Below, one piece after another: positions 1 to 11,203 of a DNA stretch of 24,683 nucleotides; within the stretch, counting starts at the first letter, position 1, and each line of letters starts with the position of its first letter. Both the position numbers and the translations under genes were made by a program. The notes beneath the pieces are model-generated. The model searched no databases. It was not told where the DNA came from and saw only the letters and a list, made by a program, of their open reading frames with translations. Source of the DNA: Lobulomyces angularis (Eukaryota; Chytridiomycota; Chytridiomycetes; Lobulomycetales; Lobulomycetaceae); contig JADHYX010000262.1 of the NCBI GenBank assembly GCA_027604685.1, forward strand, positions 1-24,683, in the 5' to 3' direction.

Positions 1-645
1 TTTAACAAAATGGGTAGTATGTACGGTTAGTCGATTAACATCAAAAATTAGAGTTTCAATATTTTTTAGTTGAGTTTAAGTTCCTTTAAATAATTTATTG
101 AAATTAGTTTTATTTGTTGAATGTTTTTGTACCATAATATTTTTAATTTTAAATTTGCAGTTTTTTTTGACTCTATTTATAGTTAAATTTTCAAAAAGAT
201 AATATTCTGAAAATTTTTTGACAATTATCATTAAAAATGTGTAAATGAAGTCTTTAATTTTTTTATATTCTATCTAAAAAAATTGTTTCAAAAATATTTG
301 TTATATTTTCAAAAAGATAATGCCCAAGCACTATGTATGTGCAAAAGTTAAAAAGAAATTAAGATTAGCCATTGAACTTCAATGAGATAAAAGTGTTTAT
401 ATTTGAATAAAATAAAGAAAATAAGAGCTAAGAATAACGATAATGGAAAGCACCGTTAACATTACTCACTTTGTAATAACTGATAGATAGATTCAAAGAT
501 AATTAAAAGAATTAAATACAAAATACCTTAACAATTAAAAAAAACCTTTAATTTATTCATTTATTTAATAACAAAATAAAAATAAAAATTTAAAAGTTTG
601 AAAATGTTCCTTTACCTTTCATCTAAACATAAAAATAAAATATTA
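1..645. other. Intergenic AT-rich stretch, no gene seen
   Basis: No coding segment with recognisable protein character was found here on either strand. A 17-bp direct repeat (attttcaaaaagataat) occurs at 187-203 and 305-321; in such AT-rich DNA this may be chance. The right edge meets the 3' end of the SH3 gene on the minus strand. The short plus-strand reading frame over 598-804 is the complement of that gene's last exon. Confidence 0.6.
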
Positions 646-1635
646 TCATTCATCACTTTGTTTCAAAATGTTCATAGCAACTTGCCCCCGACACCCAGTT
701 CTCTCATTGATACCAGTAGCCCAACCATCACTATGCAAACTGTGCACTATAATATGGTCTCCTGCAAAAACCTCTCTATTTTTTTTTTTATATTAGCTGA
801 TTGAATTGTTAAGTTTTACGTACAATTCGTCATCAAGAATAGGTTGATAGTCAGCAATTGCGACATATCTGGGATGCATCAGAAATGGTGCCAGAGGTTC
901 CACTTTGACTGTCTCTTCATCATTTTTCACTACTTCATTTTCTGCGTTTTTTCGCTTTTTATACCAAAAGTAAAATATTACGAAAGCAGCTACCAATAGT
1001 AAAACAATAGGAATTGCAATGCCAATGTGAAGTCCAATTTTAGAGTCGGATTTTGCATTTTCTAAAGGAGTAGCAGCGAGAACAACTGGTTTTAATGCAC
1101 TGTAGCATTCTCCTGCCGGAAAAGTTTCCGATGCGTCATATTCGTTTACAGATATAAGTAAGTTGTTTTGCAATTCAATTTTTTGTGAAACTCCGTGCGT
1201 CGTGCTGTTAAGATAACGTCTGGTATAGCCGTTTGAGTTTTTGTCAAGTGAAAAAGCTTGAATTTGACAAAATTCTTTTCTATCACAAGGACTTTTTTTT
1301 TTTTTCATTTACTCTTAACCACATAACATATAACATTCTTACGTTCCTGAAACAATGTGTGGGATAAGTATAGCTGAATCACCATTAAATTCTATTGTAA
1401 CATTTTTGAAACAAAAATCGTAGCAGCTCCAAGCAGGAGGAGTATCACACACAGCTAAATGTTTTAAATTTAGTAAAATCTACATTTTTTATTTTTATCA
1501 CCAGGAAGTGAGTAATAATCGCCTTAAATTTGATTAGAAAAGCATTTTTTAAGAAAGAACAACAAATCATTTTAAGTTAATTTTCTCTTTTTTGTAGGTG
1601 GATTTTTTTTTACTCTTACCTGAAACAAAAGACAT
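646..1635 (-). CDS. Single-pass membrane protein with cytoplasmic SH3 domain (Fus1-like architecture)
   Basis: Five exons join in phase: 1635-1620, 1522-1502, 1454-1343, 1291-824, 775-646, giving 248 residues. Residues about 1-134 form an ectodomain with six cysteines (about 15, 23, 27, 52, 58, 112) and two N-glycosylation sequons. A transmembrane helix spans about 135-160, followed by the stop-transfer KKRK and a cytoplasmic tail. The tail ends in a complete SH3 domain (about 192-245): ALYDY-like ADYQPILDDELEVFAGD, then DGWATGINERTG. The SH3 spans the last intron, whose branch-like gctaat and acceptor restore the consensus GD turn. SH3 domains bind proline-rich partners, so an adaptor or receptor role at the cell surface is inferred. 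Yeast Fus1 has the same order of parts. The start is uncertain: the chosen ATG follows an in-frame hydrophobic stretch (LLYFFLP) that looks like part of a signal peptide, but no upstream ATG is open. It lies tail-to-head with the next minus-strand gene. Confidence 0.83.
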
Positions 1636-1834
1636 TGGAAGGAAAAAGTACAAAAGTTCAGTAATTTAGTTAATAGGTAAAGATGGTTTTGAAATTTTAT
1701 CAGGTCAGGAAGTAAGAGGTTGGAAGCACTGTAGAAAATTTTTTTTTATTTCTATTTTTTGAACTCAAAATTAAGAATATTGATTGTTCGAAATTTTAAT
1801 ACAATAAAGAGCAATATAACGCAGATGATTTAAT

Positions 1835-1840
1835 TTTATT
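1835..1840 (-). terminator. Probable polyadenylation signal of the ADSL gene
   Basis: AATAAA on the minus strand, 24 nt beyond the adenylosuccinate lyase stop codon. The position fits a 3'-end signal, but in such AT-rich DNA the hexamer is common by chance. Confidence 0.4.
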
Positions 1841-1863
1841 TAGTAAACAATTTACACTATTTG

Positions 1864-3771
1864 TTAAACATTAAGCTCTACTTGCTTTACTCCTGTTTCC
1901 AACTGCTTACTGTAAGGACCCAATGCTACACTTACTTTTGTCTTTAGGAACTTTTCTACTTGTTGTGGTGCTCTACCTATAAATGTTTTAGGGTCTAATA
2001 GTTCTAATGTATTAAACAAAAAAAGTTAATGAAATTTCTATTCATTTTTGAAAGTTACCATCTAATTTTCCCCATATTCCTTTAAAGTACTCAGTTTTTT
2101 TGATTCTTTCAATTAGATCGTTCTCTTTTCCTTCTTCTTTAACCTAAAAGAACACAAAAAAGAAACCCATTTATTCTGTTGTTAAAACTGTTAACTCTAC
2201 CATCCGTGCTGCTTGATGACTTAAAACTCTGATTTCCTCGTGGCACTGTTGTCTATCACCACCTTGTTTAACAATTTCCATGATAATATTTTCTGTTGCC
2301 ATAAAAGGGAGTTCTTGTAATATTCTACGATGAATCACTGAAGGGTAGACCACCATACCATCAAATATATTTTGTAACAAACTTAAAACAATATCTGCAG
2401 TCAAAAATGCTTCTGGAATAGTAATTCTGCGATTTGCGCTATCATCCAAAGTTCTTTCCATCCATTGTACGGCAGCAGTGTGTTGCACATTACTGGAAGC
2501 TAGATTAGATCTGTTTTGTATATTTTGTCTTACCCAATTAAAGTCATTAAATGGCGAGAAAGAGAGCAAACTCTTTCGCATCTCATTGGATTTCTTTTAT
2601 AAGCCATGGCACTAGACCCTATTGCGAAAAAAGTGAATTTTTATGCTATTACCGTAATACTTTTTTACCAATTTGGTCTTTTTCAAAAGGTTCCTCTAAT
2701 TCCTTCAAATGAGCTAGTAATCTGATATCACTCGCAATTTTATGTGCAGAGGCACCAAAGGAACTTAGAGTACTCAGTACATCTAAATCAACTTTCCGTG
2801 TATATGTTTGACCAGTAACCTAAAAAGTTTTAAATTACTTTTTAATTTGTCTTTTACTTGGTAGGCTTCAGGAAATCCAACTTTTTCAGTAACTAACTCG
2901 TCTAACTTTTCAACTTTGTCATGATCTCCATTAAAAAGTGTTAGAAACGAGGCTTGAGTACCAGTTGTACCCTTCACCCCTCTAAAGTAAAGATCTTTTC
3001 TGGTTCTACTGATATTTCTTAAATCCATTAGCAAATCTTGCAACCATAATGTTGCTCTTTTCCCAACCTAAAAGTTAAAAGGAAAGAAATAAGAAATTTA
3101 TTCAGCAGCTATTAAATACAGTGGTTAATTGCGCGGGTTGAAAATGAGTAAAGCCCAAAGTTGGTAAATCTTTATATTTTTCGCTAAATTTAGCAAGTTT
3201 TTCAATGCAGGATGCTAATTTTGGAATGATAATATCAAGTGCATCCCTCATCATAATTAATTCCGAATTATCAGTTACATAACAAGAAGTAGCTCCCAAA
3301 TGAATAATAGCAGCAGCAGATGGACAAGCAACTCCAAATGTATGAACATGTGCCATCACATCATGTCTGCGACGTTTTTCTTCCTCAGCTGCTAACACAA
3401 AATCAATTTGTGTTAAATTTTGTTCCATTTCTTTTAATGCTTCATCGGTAATATCTTTTAGTCCTAGTTCTTTTTGCGACTTTTTTTTTTTTAGTACTAA
3501 GGTGTAAAAGTTTTATTTTTTTTTTTACTTTTGCCAAAACCAGCCAAAGTTTTCTCCAGGTTGAAAATTTATTTTGATCACTAAAATTATACGCCATCTC
3601 AGGTGAAGCATCTTTTTAAAAAATTAAAAAAAAAGTTTTAAAACTTTGTAAATTAAGAGCGCATTGCATCAAAACAAAATGTTAAATCAGCAATTTATAA
3701 AAGGGATTAAATTTATAATTACATCTAGATGTCAAAGGAGACTGATAACGATTTTGTGTAGGAGTTGCCAT
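1864..3771 (-). CDS. ADSL: Adenylosuccinate lyase
   Basis: Nine exons (3771-3723, 3611-3529, 3479-3120, 3067-2858, 2819-2669, 2618-2534, 2492-2201, 2143-2059, 2003-1864) join in phase to exactly 484 residues, the length of the human enzyme. The enzyme cleaves SAICAR to AICAR and adenylosuccinate to AMP plus fumarate in cytosolic purine synthesis. The sequence is animal/fungal-type throughout: RYASPEM at the N-terminus, [45 protein letters not shown], the fumarate-lyase signature loop [22 protein letters not shown], and [12 protein letters not shown]. The loop serine used as catalytic acid is present. The usual proline after its methionine is alanine here, a mild oddity. The ATG at 3769-3771 gives a short N-terminus before RYASPEM and has no upstream competitor. 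It is transcribed divergently from the CCDC17-like gene, about 690 bp away. Confidence 0.97.
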
Positions 3772-4457
3772 GGTTAACTTTTATCAAGAAAAAAAATTTA
3801 GAAATTTTATATATTGTAATCGTTAAATGGATGAAGTTTTATAGGTTTTATAATAAACAATTTTTAAAAAATTTTTAAGTTATAATTGGTAAGCAGATAA
3901 AACTTTTATACCTGTTGTTTTTGTAGAAAAAAAATTTTTTAAATTTGAGTTGAAATCGGTAATCGGATGAACTTTTTAAAAGTTTTTTTAACAGTAAATT
4001 TCATATTTTTTTAAAAAAAAAAAAATTATTATAAATCAGAATTGAATGAAAACTGATAATATTATTTTTGGCTTTTTATTATATGAATTTAGTAACTCAT
4101 AAAACTTAAATTTTTAAATACCTTAAACTAAAATAAAAAAAGTGTTTTAATAGTAAAATGCTTATAGGCTCTAAGTGAAAATACAATTCATCACTGAATA
4201 AAAAACTTTAGTTTTACATGAAGGTCGTTAAAATTCAGAATTAGGAATTAAAGATACTACAACGTATTAAATATCACATTTTAATTCTATATCCAGTTAC
4301 TTCATTAGCTACCGTTATTTATAGCATATATATTTATTGATATTTTGAAATCCTTAATTGGTCCACAAACGAAATAATTGCTGTTGGATATGATTTTATA
4401 AAAAGTTAATTTTTTAACTTCATAAAAAAATTTAGAACTCCGAAGCTCAAAAAACCA
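3772..4457. other. Divergent intergenic region between ADSL and the CCDC17-like gene
   Basis: No coding potential was seen. It must hold the promoters of two divergently transcribed genes. It contains long A and T runs and a degenerate tandem repeat of roughly 66-70 bp, listed separately. Confidence 0.6.
3814..4055. repeat. Degenerate tandem repeat, 66-70 bp period
   Basis: A core reading roughly TTGAAATCGGTAATCGGATG recurs with changes at about 3814 (ttgtaatcgttaaatggatg), 3880 (ttataattggtaagcagata) and 3950 (ttgaaatcggtaatcggatg). Each is followed by an A/T-run tail. A weaker fourth copy starts near 4030. Spacings are 66 and 70 bp. It lies in the shared upstream region of two divergent genes. 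Whether it acts as a regulatory array or is only decayed minisatellite cannot be told from the sequence. Confidence 0.55.
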
Positions 4458-7400
4458 ATGTTTACTTACACTTGTGGAAAGTGCAAATTAGGATTCAAAA
4501 ATGAGCTTGAATTTCAAAATCATAAGAAAAGCGTAAATATTCACTTTTATTCCATTAAAGAAAAAAAACTTTCAAATATTTTATTAATATAAATTTATTA
4601 ACAATCAATTTTTTCTCTTATTGCTTTACCAAGTTTTGTCGTGAAGTTACTAACAATGAAAAAATTGGAACTTCGCATATTATCAAAAAGTTATTAAGAG
4701 ATTCTATTAATTCTTTGGATACCTCGAATAATTCACTTGATAATACAGAATTACATTTTAGTAGTAGACTAGATAATTCGAGAAAGAATCGATTAAATAG
4801 TTTACTTAATTCTCAAAACTCTTCAACCAATCTGCAAGAACCAAATTATTTCAATAATTCAGGTTTTGGACAGAAACCCAGAAATTCCGACTTTTATAAT
4901 ACAAAGTTAGAGAATACTTCTAATACCTTTAATAATCACTTAAGAGCTTCCTTGTCGAGGTCTTTAAACGAAATTCCTAACCAATCTGATTCAAAAATTA
5001 ACAATTTTCAATATAACAGGACGCTGAATTCAAAAAGTCAGCTTTCAACTGGAAGCAGTTCCACTCAGGTTTCCAATGCGCATTCACAACATAAGCATCA
5101 ATTGAATAACTCGTATAATCAACGTTTACTTAATGAAAAAAATAAAATAAATTTTGATAGTAGTGTTGCAAACTTAAATACAAGTAATGCTGTAAAATCA
5201 AATTTTCAGAATCAGCTAATGAACCTATTTGACTCGAGTATCCAACCGCATAATCAGTCTATCAAAAACTTGGAGCTTTCTTCAAAGTTAAATTCTTCAA
5301 AAATATCTTCTCAGTATCATAATTCCTTTCGGGATGAAATTTTAAAAGCATCCAACAGAAATGTTGTAAGTGACTCTAAAAGTCGTCATTCTCTGAAACT
5401 AAAAAACAAAGTTGCAGATCAATATGAATTTTACGAAAATTCCAACAACGAAAATGAAAGCTCTTGCAACACGTCAAGAAATAAACTAAGAAATGAAAAT
5501 TCTATAAGAATGAGAGCTGAGAATGGGTTAGTTGATGAGGTTGAACTTCAGTTTTTACAACAAAGGACCTCCGAATACCAGAATACAGACAAGGGTGTTT
5601 TTAATAAAAGCACTGCGACTCCTATGCGAAATCTTAACGACAATGAAGAAAAAATATTGTATGGTTCAGCTAATACTGCTGTTAATAACAGTAAATCACA
5701 GAAGCGAATAAGATTTGAGAATGTGTCATCCCAAAATCCAAATGAAAGTTTTATAACTAGTTCCAATGAGGTACGTAATTTAGAAACTGCTGTTGAGAAC
5801 CCCAATTTGGCCAAATCTTCGACAAATTCTGTTTTTAATATTATTTTGGTAATTTATTTACACGTTGTATTTATTTACTCAAACTTACATAATATCTTGT
5901 AGAATAAGTCATCAACAAATGAAGACTCTGTTAATGTAAGCTATAGAAAAATTTTATTTTTATTGATACATTATCTTGAAGATATTTCACCGAAAACCTT
6001 TAGTTGATATGAAGGCGTAATATGAACTTTTATCATAAATTTTCAAAAATATTTTTAGTTTATTAAGAGAGAAAATCAATATCGAGAAGGAACTGGAACT
6101 GATACGAAGTCAAAGAAGTTTTAATGCGTTAGGTAAAAAAGAATTCTACAGTGAAGATAATGGACTTGACTGTTCTCGCTATGATTCCAAAAACGTAATA
6201 TCTATAGAAAAAAAGTTTTTTTTAAATAATTTTTTTTAAGGAGTTACTTAATTTAGCTGGTAATGTGGAAAATTTTCTATTAAAATTTAAAATTATAATG
6301 GCATAGATAATCAAATTCTTGAAGATGACTCTCTCTCTAGTAGTAAGGTGGAAAGTGTGGTACAAACTGAAATACAGGTAATTAAAATACTGATATCTAC
6401 TGATAACAATTCGTACAGGAGCCCATTTCAAAAAAAAAAAGGTAGTAGTTTATTATTGGGTATGAATCTAAACAATTGAATAGAGTCAGTATAGAACAAA
6501 ATATCTTGAATGAAGAAGGGCTCTCAGACGCAGATCCAACACAAAGAACGATTGCGGAAGAAATTAGATTATTAAGATTAGGTTTAATTTACAATAAAAT
6601 AGCATTAATTTTTTTTTCTGAAGACTATTTAAAAAAAGGTGGGAACAATCCAACGATTCTTGCGCAGATCAGAAGTTTAGAACAAGAAGCAGTTACTCTT
6701 AAAGTTGAACTCAAGGTAAATTATTAAATTGCTTCAAGTAGATCTTAATAACTTTTAGGAATCACAGCATTTATATAATAATAACGAGATAAGTAAGTTA
6801 ATTTAAAGAAAATTAAATAATTGAAATTTTTTTATAGCAAGTCCCGTCTTTTTGGGTTTAAAAGAAGGTTAGATATTTCAACGATCATTAAAACAACTTT
6901 CTAAGTATTTTTTTAGAAACTAATGCGTCGGATTTTGAATTAGTTGAACTAAAAAATAATCACGCAAGAATTATGCTCAAGTTGGCACAAGAAAAGGAAA
7001 AAATAGTATTTGAAAATGAGTTGTTGAAGTTAAAAAAGTATGTTTGGGAATTTTTAAAAATCAAAGTTGCGTTTAAATCTAATCTAAAATATATAGGGAG
7101 TTAGGCTTGATAAAACCTGAACCAGTCCCTCCACCAATTCCATTACCTATTGTTGATGAAGAATCTTTTAAAAAACAGGAAAGCGTGGAAAAGTTTCACT
7201 TAAAAAAAGAGGTATTAAATTGAAAAAAAGTAGAAAAACCTAAAAAAAAAATAAAGAAAAAATTGACTCCAGGAGAGTTTGATCAACTAGCTATTCCAGT
7301 ATACTCATATGATCAAAATAGAGGATTTTCAATATGCTGGTATGAAATTAAAAAAAAATATTTTTTTAATACTTTTCTATAGGGATTTCCTTTCGGGGTT

Positions 7401-10400
7401 ACCTTTTTACGTAGCAGGCAAAGGAATACAGCTCATTTATGCGCATTTTGATGGTGCACAACCTAGAGGGGAAGCGACTCAATTGAAAACCCAAAGTGCA
7501 GTGGGAGATAATGCATCTTACGTTATACGAACAATATTTGACGAAACTTCAGATTTTGTCCAGGTTTTTTTATTTATAAACAGCATTTTTTTAAATATAA
7601 ATTGTTTAAAGATTCCTGCCAAAATTACTAACAGGATAGTGATAGAATTTCAAGTAGTAACAAATGACACTAATTGCCAATCTCAAACAGTGACAGATTT
7701 TGAGCCATTGGGATGGACCAGTTTAGACTTATTTAACTCTAATTTAGAATTAGATGCGGGCAGATGGTGTCTACCAATATTTCCTCCTCCCATTAACTTT
7801 ACTATTTCCACTCAAAAGTTAATGGCTACTGTAACTCCGTAAAATAAGAGATATATAATACCTAACACTCTTTATAGCATCACCGGATTGACTTGCTACC
7901 TTAGAGTAGCAGACATTACTTTGAAATCTATATACACTAGACTAACTTTAGATCCCCTCAGTCACAGATCCTTTTTCAAACCAAAGAAATTACATGGAAA
8001 TATGACAGGAATCGTACTTAATTTTAGAATTAAAATGAAAACTAATTTACATTTTTCAGGGGGATTACGAATACGAAGATTTAATGACAAAAGAATTCTT
8101 GGAAAACGAGAAAGCCAATAGTTTATGGGAGATGGATCAAGTTAGGAAGAAACTTGAAGAGCGACCACCTACTCCACCTCCAGTGAAAATACCTACTCCT
8201 GAACCCGAACCAGTTCCAGATTTGACACCAAAATTCTTAAACACAACGTAAGTCGATATTAACTTAATTTATATGAAACTCTATTTTTAGGTTTGGATTG
8301 CAGATTGACAGCATCAGTAATATGCCGTTAACACCTTATCCAAATGTATTGTGTGAGATAGTTGGGATGACAAGAAATAGCTATTTTGAAACAGTGTTAA
8401 AAACATTTACAACTGCTGATGCAGAGGTAATTATCTGCAATTTAAAATAATATTTTTTCAAATAGGCCATTGATGGAAACGGAACATATGCATGGGCAGA
8501 TGCTCCACAAATTTTGATGGTGGATGACTTAGCAATTACTGATAAAACATTTATTAATTTTAAAATTCAAATACAGGTTGGAAAATACTAAATTTGCCAA
8601 GCGCGACTAATAAATTTGCCTTTTTTTTTTTTAAAATAGGAAAGTCACATAGCAAAACACGTGGCCATTAATGCGTGTAGCGAAAACTTGCAATATTTTA
8701 CAAAAACTTCAGGTGATAAAACTAATAATTTTAAACATTTGTACAAACTATATATTATGAATAGGTTTTAGAGAAGTGAAAATTATTAACCCAACAAACA
8801 AGGAAACCATCACACTAAAGGTTTACATATTCAGAGGAAGAAAGTCTCCAGTTTGGGCACCAGTAGGAAACATTAATATTATTAACAAACTTAATTTAAT
8901 ACCATGAAAATTAGTTTCTACCTAAGCTTATTTATCAACCGATGCTAAAAGATGCTTGGATAAAAACAGATAATGTGATAAAGAATGAAAATGATTTTGT
9001 GAAAGGGGAAGGGTTTACTGTGTATGTTGATTTCGGTAAAGAATTTTTTAAATTTTTTTTTTTAAATTATTGTTAAAGGCCGATTTTTTCCTGCGAATTC
9101 ATCATGTACAAAGATAACCGCTAGGATTTTTAATGTTAAAGGAAAACAACTGAAGAACGTAGATAATGTGGAGGCTTTTATTGATATCAATTCTGATGTT
9201 TACTTTCCAACATATGGGGTATTTAATATTAACAGGAACTTGAAGTTAATTTTCACTGAAGACTGCATTTCCTTTTGGGGAATTTCACGGTGACGCGACA
9301 TCAACCTTATTTTTTAAGATATATACCGTTTGCATTTTCACAGGAACATTAAGATTGATAGGTTCAACTGGCCTAAATATATTTGTTGATCGTCACACCA
9401 AAAGTCAACCTACTCAAAAAAACACGAGTTTCTACCTGAATGAGGGTAAATAATTAAAATCTTAAATATATTCACCTTTAGCCTTAGGAGGACACCAACT
9501 TAACATCTTTTACGATACTCCAGAAGTTCAAAGTGATTTTAGTGTTGAGTGCTTTAAACCATTGAGCAGGTAACTTCAAAATATATGGTTATTTTTAAGC
9601 GCAATCTATTCAGAGTTCCATGTGCAAGTATATTGGTTAGAATTGTAAAACTTGGAGTAGGAGTCAATGAGTCAAGTATTTAATAACTTTCAACTAAAAA
9701 GTTTTATACATTCTTTAAGGTGCCCTTATCCCAACTCCAAAATACAATGACCATATGTACAGTACGAGATTATACAACCCACCTGCATATGAAACAGTAT
9801 TGTTTTCCTATATAAATGCAGAGAGAAGTCCACCTGTCTATTTAAAAGGTTTTTTTTTCATATTATTAATGTTTTTTATTAAAATTCTCAAATTAAGATG
9901 CTATATCAAAATTTGTTGACATTAAAATCAAGGTTTTTCTTTTTTTATCATATAAAACTAAAAATTTGAATTCCATAGACGAAAGAGGAAATAATGGACT
10001 GGATTAATTTTCATTTAACTAAACCTGCAAACGGTGTAGTTCAAAACAATGACTTAGAGTACACATTTAAGTATGATTCTAGAGCAGGATTTAAAATTTG
10101 CTGTGATAGAGGAGAAAGAATGGATGTTCCTGGTTTCAACTTTCTTAACCAAACGGTCTTAAATGGAACAAAAAATGGAAGGTCATTTGGGGAATCATAT
10201 TTATATACAAAACTGGATGTGAAAAACTCGTTTCTAAACACTCCCTTTTGGTCTGATGGCTTTCAGGTAAAAAAATTATAAACTGGCACTGTCTGATTCA
10301 ATATTTAGTGGTATCGCGGAATAAAATTTACTCCTAGGTCTTTTGATAATTCTGTTGTTTTGTTTGAAGTGATAGTCATTAAGGATTCAAATGTTTCATT

Positions 10401-10879
10401 TCAAGGATGGACAGTTGCTGCAATATTTAATGAGCAAGGCTATGTACGTTTCGGATCTTATCAGTTACCACTGGTGAATATGAATTGATTATTATTTTTT
10501 AAGATTATTTATCCAAGTAGTTCGAAAATAGGCCAGTTGAATCAGTAATAAATCAGCTGAAGGAAAATGCACTGGAAAAAGTCATTGAAAATGCTCTTAG
10601 TAATAAAGTCATCAAACTCTGTAAAAAAAACAGCAGTATTTTCGTCAGAATATGTGATTCAAGGAGGGAATTTGAATTAAAAAAAGTAAGTTTTTAATTT
10701 ATTTATAAAAAGTAATTGTTGTGAATTAGGAAAATATAGATAAAAGTTATTTGCCAGCAGATAAAAACAAGAAATATGAAAAAGATAAAAAGACTAATAA
10801 ACTGGTCATACCTTTCGAGCAAGATGAAAAAGAATACATTAGACAAATTGTACCTCAAGTTAGAAATAGTTTAAAGTGA
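4458..10879 (+). CDS. Large CCDC17-like protein with N-terminal zinc finger, coiled coils and C2-like domains
   Basis: About 32 exons give roughly 1,600 residues. Exon 1 (4458-4532) and the start of exon 2 (4634-5848) encode a C-x2-C-x12-H-x4-C finger (C6, C9, H22, C27), as at the N-terminus of CCDC17. A roughly 400-residue Asn/Ser-rich low-complexity region follows, then coiled coil (6072-7037), a Pro-rich linker, and a long C-terminal half with the CCDC17-type block GFSICWDFLSGLPF and later GWTSLDLF, TAFPFGEFHGD, RVPCASILVRI, SYQLPL. C-terminal exons: 7383-7563, 7612-7817, 7878-8013, 8060-8247, 8291-8426, 8466-8576, 8640-8712, 8765-8862, 8915-9035, 9079-9218, 9262-9445, 9482-9569, 9614-9675, 9720-9848, 9898-9932, 9979-10266, 10309-10473, 10521-10685, 10730-10879. 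All of these join in phase. Two upstream joins are unsure: 5935/6072, and 7211 to about 7234 beside a poly-A run, where the frame slips. CCDC17 is poorly characterised; I associate it with cilia, and a flagellar role here is inference. Human CCDC17 is far shorter (about 620 residues). Two adjacent genes cannot be fully excluded. Confidence 0.7.
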
Positions 10880-11203
10880 TGTAACTTAAAATTTTTAGTA
10901 TAGTTTATAATTAAAATAGTGTTAATAGTCTATGAATATATTGCATGTGGGTTAGGATTGATTCTTTAATACTAAAAATAAAAGAAAAGTTTTAAGTGGT
11001 GGCAATTAAAGTTGATATTACCAAAACTAAAGTATTGACACCATTACTAAAGTGCAACGCCATCCTTATATTAAAATAGCTGAAGTTACTGATAGGTATC
11101 CAAGAGAATCAAAACTTGGCACATCCACTGTTTAAAATCAAATATTGTAAAAAAACTTAATTTTACAACTGCGAAATTTTTTTTTACCAAAAATATTCAA
11201 ATA
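10880..11203. other. Intergenic region with one exon-like segment
   Basis: This is a 324-bp gap between two plus-strand genes. Most of it is featureless A/T-rich DNA with a possible poly-A signal. The segment 11033-11135 reads as an exon-like peptide of about 33 residues ending in TAA, behind an ag that could be an acceptor. I could not connect it to either neighbour. Confidence 0.5.
10977..10982 (+). terminator. Possible polyadenylation signal of the CCDC17-like gene
   Basis: AATAAA lies about 98 nt after the TGA stop of the large plus-strand gene. Only the hexamer and its position support this. Confidence 0.3.

Noticed and set aside
598..804. Plus-strand reading frame of 68 codons
   Set aside because: It is the complement of the SH3-encoding last exon at 646-775, which has clear domain identity.
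1598..1668. Plus-strand segment resembling the C-terminal end of a sugar-type MFS transporter (FFLLLPETKDIGRKK) behind a good acceptor
   Set aside because: It is exactly antisense to the first exon and first intron of the SH3 membrane protein, and no upstream plus-strand exons encode transporter helices. Probably chance.
5548..5814. Minus-strand 88-codon frame
   Set aside because: Antisense shadow of the Asn/Ser-rich exon of the CCDC17-like gene; no family features.
9343..9358. A 16-nt gt...ag segment (gtttgcattttcacag) that could be read as a tiny intron
   Set aside because: Its length is not a multiple of three, so removing it would shift the frame, while the unspliced exon 9262-9445 stays open and fits both flanking phases.
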